DNA of 64,000 nt from Flaveria trinervia (Eukaryota > Streptophyta > Magnoliopsida > Asterales > Asteraceae): positions 111,672,491-111,736,490 of the forward strand of contig CM046442.1 of NCBI GenBank assembly GCA_025506515.1, in the 5' to 3' direction. The translations under genes were made by a program, and so were the position numbers. Under the pieces are notes generated by a model, which was not told the origin of the DNA, ran no database searches, and was given only the letters and a program-made list of their open reading frames with translations. Of the stretch, positions 56,706 to 64,000 are shown one piece after another. Position 1 is the first letter of the stretch. Each line of letters starts with the position of its first letter.

Positions 56706-57452
56706 TATGAGAAAGCTTAAGGATGAAGAAAGATGAACGAAAGCAATTTCATAGAGAAGTTTGGGGTTTAGGTTTAGAGGAAAGATGAAGATGATAGAAA
56801 GAGGGGGAACCATTGGGTTTATATGTGAAAATGAATTAAGACAAAGTTAATGAAAGAGAATAAACTTTGAAATCCGGATGTCGGTCCCACCTCTGAAAAA
56901 GTAGTTTGCTTTTGCTCAAAAAGTAGTTTTCTTGGAAGTCAAAAAGCTTCTGAAGGCAAATTGTCTTTGGGAGTTTTTTAATGAAAAAGCTTTCGAAGCT
57001 AAAATGACCTTGGAAGAATTTCCTAAGAGTTGTGAAAAAATTTGCTTTGGAAAAGAATTAAAACTTGGATGCTTTGTTCAGAAGATCAAAGCTTCCGAGA
57101 GTTAATTTGCTTCGGAAAAAAAGGTCCTTCAAAAACATATAAGTGTCTGAACAAGTGTTAAGCTTCGGAAGATATTTCATAAATTTCTCCCGAAGAGAAA
57201 TCACTTAGACAGTTATTTGTTTTGAAGGCATGAGTTTTTCCAAAGGAAAAAGTATATCTTCCGAAGGATCAAAATTTTTCAAAATGCTAAGGAAATTCTT
57301 CAAAAAGTTTTTATCGAAAGAAAACAAGAGCTTATGAAGGTGATGAACTAGACAACTTAGGACACACAGATATACTTTTAGGAAGATTCTGCAGACACTG
57401 TAGCAAACTTCAGTGCTTCAGAAGTATTCCTTTCTTTCGAGACCAAATTTTC
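56706..57452 (-). promoter_or_regulatory. Element F noncoding gap with word array and TATA box
   Basis: CTTCCGAAG/CTTCGGAAG words and variants fill about 56930-57260 (for example near 57163 and 57253). TATAAA lies at 56818-56823 on the minus strand, 113 bp before the third ORF ATG. Gag ends just above this gap, so the array-TATA module has stayed while pol is missing. Confidence 0.5.
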
Positions 57453-58895
57453 TTACAAAGGCAATTTTTCACTTGCCTTCTTCTTTGTTTTGGAGCTTCC
57501 GAAGGAAACAGACTTTCCTTCCGAAGCTGAAATTTTCTTGGAACTCTTGGAAGTCTTTTTCCTGGTCATATGAAGAGTACCTCTTGGATTGTATGGACAA
57601 TCCTTAGAAAGATGAGAAGTACTTTCACACATAACACATTCTTTTTTCTTCTTCCAAGAGCCTTCTGTTGAGAACAAGACTGATTTTGATCACATCCCTT
57701 TTCCACCTTCATCTTTGTAGATGCCAAGATAATCCTTTTGGGCTGAGAACTGTTCTTGGTGTTGGATGGTCCAGGCTGTGTAGTAGTGGTACACAACATA
57801 TCAGCCTTCTTCTTGGTGCTGAGATGATTTGAACATGAACCAGTACACTTTGAAGAATAGTTTAGGTTGATGTCTTCAGTCTTCACCACTTCAAACCCTG
57901 TAGGGATAAAAAACTTGTTTTTTCCTAGAATCAAAAATGGCCTTAATCTCTTGAGCCTTCCTAGCTTTTCTCTTGCCCTTTCTGAACAAGCTCTTCCTCA
58001 TAGACTTGGTCATCACAGTCTTCTTCTTCTCCTCAGAAGGATAGTGACCCTTCTTACAATCCTCCTCTTCACTCTTCTCAGAGGAATTCTTCACTATCAC
58101 TTCTTCATCCTCTTCACTCAAGGGGTCTATGAGAGGAAGCTCATCTTCACAAGTTCCACACCTGGGTGGGTGATCTTACAGACAAGATTATGTGTGGAGG
58201 AGCTATCTCATTAGATCCCAGTCCCTGCTTGTTTTGATAGCACACCTTGTTATGCAAGATGTGGATATCATGTTCTTTAAGGTCTCTTCTTCAAGAACAC
58301 ACTTTTCTGCCCTGGCTTTGCTGATCACAAGCTCAGCCTCGCAATCAGTCAGCTTAGTTATGAGATCCTTGATCCGAGTCCTATAATTTTTATGCTCATG
58401 TTTAAAACTGGTATGGTTTTCTCTAAGTCCTCTATCTTTAGTTTATAATTACTTTTGATATTTCTAAAATCAGCTTTTAAGATGTTTAAGGACTCAAGAT
58501 CAGATCTCATTTCTAAGTTGTAGGACATGTATTTGTTTACTTTAGCAATGCATTCAGGGTACAGAGATGTTCCAATACCTTGCTTCATCATGATTTGCTA
58601 TCAGTGCTTGGTTTGGACAAGCATCTTCCACCTGAAAGCTCTAGCCAAACCCTCCTTCTTCAATAGCAACTATAGCTTGCTACTTTGGCTTCTCATTCTG
58701 GGTGGCTTTGTTAGTGTAGTTTGGTCTGGATTGTGCTTGGCCACCATTTGTTCTTGGTGCCTTGCACTCCCTGGCAAGGGGCCCATTAAGTTATAGTTTT
58801 AACACTTTGCTTTGCTTTTATCTAGTCCAAACTTTCCACTGGCTGCATTGTTGGGGAACTTCCTTCCAGTCCGCTTGTAGAACTTCTTGGCTCTG
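57453..58895 (-). pseudogene. gag: Element F Gag, C-terminal part
   Basis: The fragment begins at the element G junction with an RAKKFYKRTGRKF block that corresponds to RRAKKFVKKTG in A and B. The first zinc knuckle is destroyed: a stop replaces its second Cys, a Pro replaces His, and only the final REC remains (near 58765-58800). A coiled coil follows (58358-58591), then Ser/Lys-rich pieces. The second knuckle is intact, CVMCESTSHLSKDC (57453-57677). A basic Lys/Ser tail ends the gene. Confidence 0.8.
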
Positions 58896-59567
58896 TGTAA
58901 CACCCGATTATTTTTAGAAGGCTCAAACAAAAGAATAAAGTGAAGAAAAAGAAGAAAAATTTATAAAACCCAAGTCGAGGGGTTAAAAGTGTCAAAAGGA
59001 CAAAAACTTTCAAAAAGTTGTGTAAAAGTGGGCATGGTCGCCCACTTCGCGTACAACACCATATCTTCGGATATTTCTAGAGAGAGAAAGAGTAGAGCTT
59101 AGGTTTGAAGAAGAACAAGTGCAGGAGGTCAAATTCAAGTTAAGAATTCATGGTTTTTAGATGTCCTTAACTGGTTTTATCCTCGGTCGTATGCTTATGT
59201 AGTTTGTATGTGTTCGGGTGCGTTTTTGGTGGGTTTCTAGGTGATTGAACTCAATTGCAAATGGTTTGAAAGAAGTCACACCTAAGAGGCTGCAAAGGTG
59301 AGTTCTAGAACCCCCTTTTTACTTGTTTTAAACTGCTTTGGGGCTAGAAATGCATGTATGAACTTTTTATAAAAAGTTGGGTTTTATACCCGTATGTGTG
59401 TATGTGTGTATGTTGCGGGTGGGGTTTGATTTTGGGCTATGTATGTGTTTGATGATGTTATGGTTGTGTTCCTAAGGCTTAGAATGTATTATTCAAGCTT
59501 AGAGCATGGTATACGATGTTTGGGGACTGATTATGATGTTTAAAAGTGATATAGACTACTCATACGC

Positions 59568-59895
59568 CTAATAGTGGCTCATGCGCTCAACTGAAAATAA
59601 CTGCCTAAGTTTTCCCATGCGCCCAAAACCTCATGCACCCAAATAGTACTCATGCGCCTAGAAATAGGCTGAAATTGACTAAGTGTTCATACGCCCAGAT
59701 AGCTCATGCACCCAGGCACTCATGCGCCTGCATAGTATCCATGCGCCTAGAATTACCCAGAATAGATTAAGTGTTGCTCATACGCCCCAATAGTGCCAAC
59801 ACGCCTGAAAGTTGCCCATGCGCCTAAGTGTTCCCCATGCGCCTGAAAGGCCATGCACTCGCATAGTGCTCATACGCCTGCATAGTGTTCATGTG
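59568..59895 (+). repeat. CATGCGCCTA word array in element G LTR
   Basis: About 16 copies of CATGCGCCTA and close variants (CATACGCCTA, CATGCACCCA, CATGCGCCTG) are spaced 12-35 bp, always in the same orientation. Unlike the A/B and D/F words this one is not palindromic. Confidence 0.9.
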
Positions 59896-60420
59896 CCTAA
59901 AGACATAGAATGTTTTCTGATTTTGGGGAAAATGTAAATGTAGGCTTTGACTTGGGATGTTCCCGGGGGTAAAGTAAGTTGACTTTTTTGAAGTCATAGA
60001 TGATGTAATGGGCGATGTATGATGATGTATTATTGATGCTTATGCATGTTGGTATGTTGCATGATTGTTAGGTCATGTGTTATGGTGCCTTGTATGGTGA
60101 TGCGTGCATGATTATGTTTATGTTCCTGCTATGTATGTTTATCTTCCCGTGGCTTTACGTGTTATAGTTGTGAAAGAAATGAGAAAGTATTATGTAACAT
60201 AAAGTGAAAGATAATGAAAAGAGGAACATAATGATAGAATGCATGCATTAATGAAAGAGAAAGTAAAGAAAGGCTTGTAAGGAAAATGTACGGAGGTGCA
60301 CGACTCTAAAATGATGTAAGCTCAACTGTGTGTGGTTTAGCTAACCCTTAAGGATACATGAAGGGGTCCGGTCTTTATGACTAACCAGTGATATAGTACA
60401 TGGTTTATAGTGATTACTCA

Positions 60421-60626
60421 CCCCGGTGCTAGTGCCAGACTATGTGCATTATGGAAGTCATTTATGATCTTCGGCCCAGTTCTCGCTTTGTGCGTACGTT
60501 TGGGGTGTAGTATACAGTTAGGATCTTTGTCACTTGCCCCGGTACTGGTGACAGGCTTTATGCGTTATGGAAGTCATTTATGATTTTTGGCCCAATACCC
60601 GCTTTGTGCATATGTTTGGGGTATAG
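60421..60626 (+). repeat. Tandem duplication in element G LTR
   Basis: Two roughly 90-bp units start CCCCGGTGCT (60421) and CCCCGGTACT (60537). They share TTATGGAAGTCATTTATGAT and a GTTTGGGGT(G/A)TAG end. The period is 116 bp. Confidence 0.85.
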
Positions 60627-61112
60627 CTGATGACACTGATCCGGAAAGAGTTAAAGAGATGAAGAAAGAAAGTGATGACTAGTAAAGAAGATAATAATGT
60701 TATTATCTATGTGTACGTACAATGTGTGATCATGTACGAAAGTACAGTATGATTTGAAAGAAAGTAAAGAATGGTTTTAAATGAAAGTAAAGTATGTTTT
60801 ATTTAAAACTAGAACACACTCAACAACGCTGACTTTTATGTGTTTCCAGTTGGCAGGTAAATGTTGCTGAGGATAGCACGGGGTGGCTACTTGGCTTTTT
60901 TGGATGGAATCCATTTTTATAATGCTTATATGATGTTATGCAACAAGTATTTTGTAATTCGATAACAGTGTATTATTTTGCAAAAGCTTTTATAATGGAA
61001 TGAAATGTTTGTTTTAATGTTTCTGCTGCAATGTTTTCTTTAAGTTAATGAAAAATATGTTTTATGTGCGATGATTGACCAGCTGTAAGTGTCCAGGGAA
61101 CGAGGCCTTACA

Positions 61113-61420
61113 AGTTGGTATGAGAGCCAAAGTTTAAGTGAAATGGGTAAATTTTCAAAATAAACCTAAATTAAGAATGAGACGAAAAGGGAAGGGATGC
61201 CAGTCCGAGTAGTTGCACATGTTATGTGATTTGTTCTGTGTGCCTTTAGTAGATTTAGATATTGATGTAGTCAGGATAGGAAATGCTAGGGGTATGAAGA
61301 GTAAAGTAGTAGCTAATCACAACTGGCCACTGTAATTAGGGACTTACTATACTTGACATAAACTGAGTTGTTCCCTTGAATGATTGTGTTGGTGTTTGAA
61401 TCTTATAGTGTGCTTTGAGG
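61113..61420 (+). other. Element G primer site and leader
   Basis: The primer site TTGGTATGAGAGCC (61115-61128) follows the LTR by two bases. The rest of the leader up to the gag ATG at 61421 shows nothing notable. Confidence 0.82.
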
Positions 61421-62712
61421 ATGGCCGGTGGTAGATCATCGAAGGCTTCATGTGGTGGAGGTTACGGTGGATGCAGTGCTGAACCATGGGCCACAACAGG
61501 AAGGCCAAGGGCCGAAAGGGTGGTTCATGAAGAACCCGAGACCCTTATCCAGCGGGCAGAGACAAGAGTGCCAACTTAAGGGCCTCGGTGAAGGAGGTTG
61601 TTTTTGAAGAGGTGCATCAGGTCATGCTGACAATCTTACCGTCTGTAGTGACAGAAATGATAAAGGTTGTACGGGAGGGGAAAAGGAAGGAAAGGAGTAA
61701 GCCTATGGGCGAAAGGAGATAGCCTGAGACTGAGACGGTTTTCTCTTATGACAAAGAAGAAGAGGAGGAAGAAGAGCCTGCGCTGGAGGTGGCACGAGGT
61801 TGCAACTACGTGGCATTTCAAAGATGCAAGGCCCCTACCTTCGATGGTAATGGCACTGTTGCTGCTGCTCATCGATGGGTGAGAGAGATGGAAGCTGTAC
61901 TGAATATCAGCGAGTGTCGGGAAGACCAGAAGGTGAAGTTTGTTGCCCACTCGTTTGTGGGCTCGACTCTGTGTTGGTGGGACAATATTGTCCAAGCCGA
62001 GGGTAGTCGGGCAATTAGAAGGATGAAGTGGGCAGAGCTGAAAAGGATGGTAATTGAGGAGTTCTGTCCTCACCGAGAGATGCACAAAGTTGAAAGAGAG
62101 TTCCTACAGCTGGAGGCGAGAACAATGACACATCAGTAATACACCACTAAATTCAATGAAATGACACAGCTGGTGCTAGATCAAGTGACACCCTTGTCAC
62201 GAAAGATCAAGAGATATATTCAGGGTTTGCCAGTGGATATCCGTAGGCACATGATCGTTGCCCGACCGAGCACGTTTAGGTCGGCGATTGACTTGGCGGG
62301 AGGTTGTACGATGAGAGGATATTGGTGGTGGCTGAAGGCAGCAAGAAAGGTGGTGGTGATCGGAATTGGAACGGGAAGTGATTTGGACGTGACGGAGCCG
62401 CTCCAAACAACAAAGGTGCACGGATGGATGACCGACGTGTGGTCACATCTGGTGCGGAGTCGAGGAGGTGTGTTAAGTGTGGATGAGAGCACACCAGGGA
62501 ATGTAGAGTGGGATCCAATGTTTGTTTTCGATGTGGAGGACCGGACATGTGGCGAAGAACTGCGGAATAAGGAGGTGTTATACTTGTGGCGAGGAGGGCC
62601 ATATGAGCAGGGACTACAAGAAGCCGAGGCTGAAAGTTCTGGTGCAGGGATGAAGACAACCGGGACTGAAGGGTAGAGGGCAAGTGCCAGGCGTTCATGA
62701 TGATGTAGGAGG
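61421..62712 (+). pseudogene. gag: Element G Gag
   Basis: The ATG at 61421 (MAGGRSSK) is open for about 50 codons to a TAA near 61577. The Retrotrans_gag core is readable at 61789-62139 (an FDGNGTVAAAHRWVREMEAV block and a WWDNIV block). A TAA at about 62138 precedes the YTTKFNEM part. The 62161-62676 frame starts as Gag and then shifts. A CCHC knuckle near 62465-62500 reads CVKCG, stop, EHTREC, where the stop TGA sits at a position usually occupied by Arg. Confidence 0.84.
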
Positions 62713-62720
62713 AGGCTAGG

Positions 62721-63377
62721 ATGGACCCCGATGTTGTGTCAGGTATGTTTCTAGTAAACCAAACTTTAGCCTCTATGTTATTTGATTCTGGTGCTAGTAA
62801 AAGTTTTATTTCTGCTGATTTCTGTGCTAAATTGCCTATTAGTAGTAAGAATATAGATACGCTCTTCGATGTAGAAACTGTCATAGGTAAGTCTATTAGG
62901 ATTTCCAAGATGATAGAAGGATGTGACATAGAACTAGAGGGTCACAAGTTTCATGTTAGACCATTTGTGATGACCTTAGGCGGGTTTGATGTAGTCCTAG
63001 GAATGGATTGGTTAGCAAACTACGAGGTGAACATTGTATGTCACAAGAACATGACTCGATTGACAGCGCCAGCTGGAAGTTTAGTGACGGTTTATGGTGA
63101 TCGAGTCACGATGATCCTGAAAGTGATTTCGATGGCGATGGCGGGACAGTGCATGAGGCGTGGATGTAGTGCCTACTTGGCCTACGTGAAGGATGTGGAT
63201 ACGCCAACACCAGAACTGACCAACGTATCGGTGGTGTGTGATTTCCCAGACGTGTTTCCCGAAGACCTTCTAGGAGTGCCACCTGACCAAGAGATCGAGT
63301 TCCAGATTGACTTGATACCGGGTGCCCAACCTGTAGCTAAGGCACCGTATCGGTTGGCTCCGACTGAGATGAAATAG
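62721..63377 (+). pseudogene. pol: Element G protease and linker
   Basis: The 218-codon frame carries the retropepsin active site LFDSGASKSFIS (about 62781-62816) and the VVLGMDWLANYEVNI block. The linker with VCDFPDVFPEDL and an APYRLAP block leads into RT. A TAG ends the frame at 63377, just where RT begins. Confidence 0.88.
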
Positions 63378-64000
63378 TTGATGGAGCAACTACAGGAGTT
63401 ACTCGATAAGGGGTTCATTTGACAGAGTATCTCTCCTTGGGGTGCTCCAGTCTTATTTGTGAAGAAGAAAGACGGTAGTATGAGGAAGTGTATTGACTAC
63501 CGAAATTTGAATAAGCTGACAGTGAAGAATCGGTACCCGTTACCGAGAATCGATGACCTTCAGCTTCAGGGTGCCAGTTGGTTTTCGAGGATAGATCTTC
63601 GATCTGGCTACCATCAGTTGAATGTGAAGGAGCAGGATATTCCTAAAACAGCTTTTCGCACGCGTTATGGACACTACGAGTTCCTCGTTATGTCCTTTGG
63701 TTTAACCAATGCGGCAGTTGCTTTTATGGACTTGATGAATCGAGTTTGTCAGCTGATGTTAGATAAATCAGTGATTGTGTTTATCGATGATATCTTGAAT
63801 TATTCAAGGAGTGAGGAGGAACATGCCGATCACATTCGAGAGGTGTTGGAGACCTTGAGAGGGAGAAGTTGTATGCTAAATTCTCCAAGTGTGCGTTCTG
63901 GTTGTGTGAGGTTTAGTTTTTGGGACATGTGGTAAATCCTGAAGGGATTATGGTAGACCTGGAAAAGGTGGAGATGGTGATGCAATGGAAGTCTCCAAAG
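63378..64000 (+). pseudogene. pol: Element G reverse transcriptase, truncated by the window end
   Basis: After a TGA at about 63421 the RT frame is open at 63459-63935. It shows [22 protein letters not shown], the [14 protein letters not shown] block with catalytic Asp, a MSFGLTNA block and the VFIDDIL active site. A one-base shift at about 63865 and a TAG near 63915 break the thumb region, which continues in another frame (KFSKCAFWL, then [10 protein letters not shown]) to the window end. Confidence 0.88.

Larger units (their letters stand above)
52085..58895 (-). mobile_element. Element F: pol-less Sirevirus-like element hosting element G
   Basis: The 3' LTR is at 52085-52884 with an adjacent polypurine tract. 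The third ORF occupies 52990-56705 and a gag fragment 57453-58895. Between gag and third ORF there is only a 750-bp word-array region, so protease, integrase, RT and RNase H are absent. Element G interrupts gag at 58896, so F's 5' end is outside the window. F belongs to the same subgroup as D. It is either a deletion derivative or a non-autonomous form. Confidence 0.78.
58896..61112 (+). repeat. Element G 5' LTR
   Basis: The 2217-bp LTR has no coding frame. It contains the CATGCGCCTA word array (59568-59895) and a 116-bp-period tandem duplication (60421-60626). Confidence 0.88.
58896..64000 (+). mobile_element. Element G: Ty3/gypsy retrotransposon, 5' part
   Basis: The 5' LTR (58896-61112) starts TGTAACACCC and ends GGCCTTACA. 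CTCTG (58891-58895) should be the target duplication. A primer site, gag, protease and RT follow in gypsy order; the element leaves the window within RT. The protease-RT linker is rich in a PDVFPEDL type motif, as in Tekay/Del chromoviruses; this lineage call is from memory. Stops occur in gag, at the zinc knuckle and four times around RT. Confidence 0.9.

Noticed and set aside
1..64000. Endogenous pararetrovirus or a host gene in the window
   Set aside because: LTRs, TSDs, primer sites and integrase domains identify LTR retrotransposons throughout; no movement protein, coat protein or host-type exon structure was seen.

Overview
The window is plant nuclear DNA, low in G+C and gene-poor. I found no host gene; essentially every base belongs to LTR retrotransposons. 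The Gag zinc-knuckle context, the tRNA-iMet-type primer sites and a third ORF with an HN-x-VA-x-L-(D/E) start and a MYPRFLQ motif resemble Sirevirus-type Ty1/copia elements as I know them from Asteraceae. The family assignment is an inference from memory, not a search.

Seven elements (A-G here) are stacked inside one another. Element D (minus strand) is the outermost: its pieces lie at 1-678, 36928-42497 and 48286-52084. Element B (679-36922, minus, TSD GTGGT) sits in D's third ORF. Element A (2177-24498, minus, TSD GAGCA) sits in B's third ORF. Element C (8899-17097, plus, TSD ACTAA), a different Ty1/copia lineage, sits in A's region downstream of pol. Element E (42498-48285, minus, TSD CAGAA), which carries only gag, sits in D's integrase. 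Element F (52085-58895 and beyond, minus) abuts or interrupts D's 5' LTR and has lost pol. Element G (58896-64000 and beyond, plus) is a Ty3/gypsy element inserted in F's gag. LTR pair divergence judged by eye (B about 9%, A about 6%, C about 3-4%) follows the nesting order.

A, B, D and F share one plan: LTR, gag, (pol), noncoding region, a third ORF in the position of a retroviral env gene, LTR. F keeps only the two outer genes. All coding regions are decayed except the reverse transcriptase/RNase H frame of C. A and B have each lost integrase catalytic sequence, A also has a 20-codon RT deletion, and D's protease DSG has become DRG.

The most interesting signal is in the noncoding DNA. Several families carry dense irregular arrays of a family-specific short word with a CpG core, usually palindromic: CAGTCGTGCGACTG in A/B, CTTCGGAAG in D/F, AGTTTCG in E, CATGCGCCTA in G. 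In A and B the array lies just upstream of the TATAAATA box in the LTR, and a second array-plus-TATA module lies between pol and the third ORF. Each of the two ORF starts (gag and third ORF) is also preceded by a leader array. This looks like a duplicated promoter cassette that would give the third ORF its own transcript. Two further noncoding motifs form short hairpins with compensatory changes in the stems.
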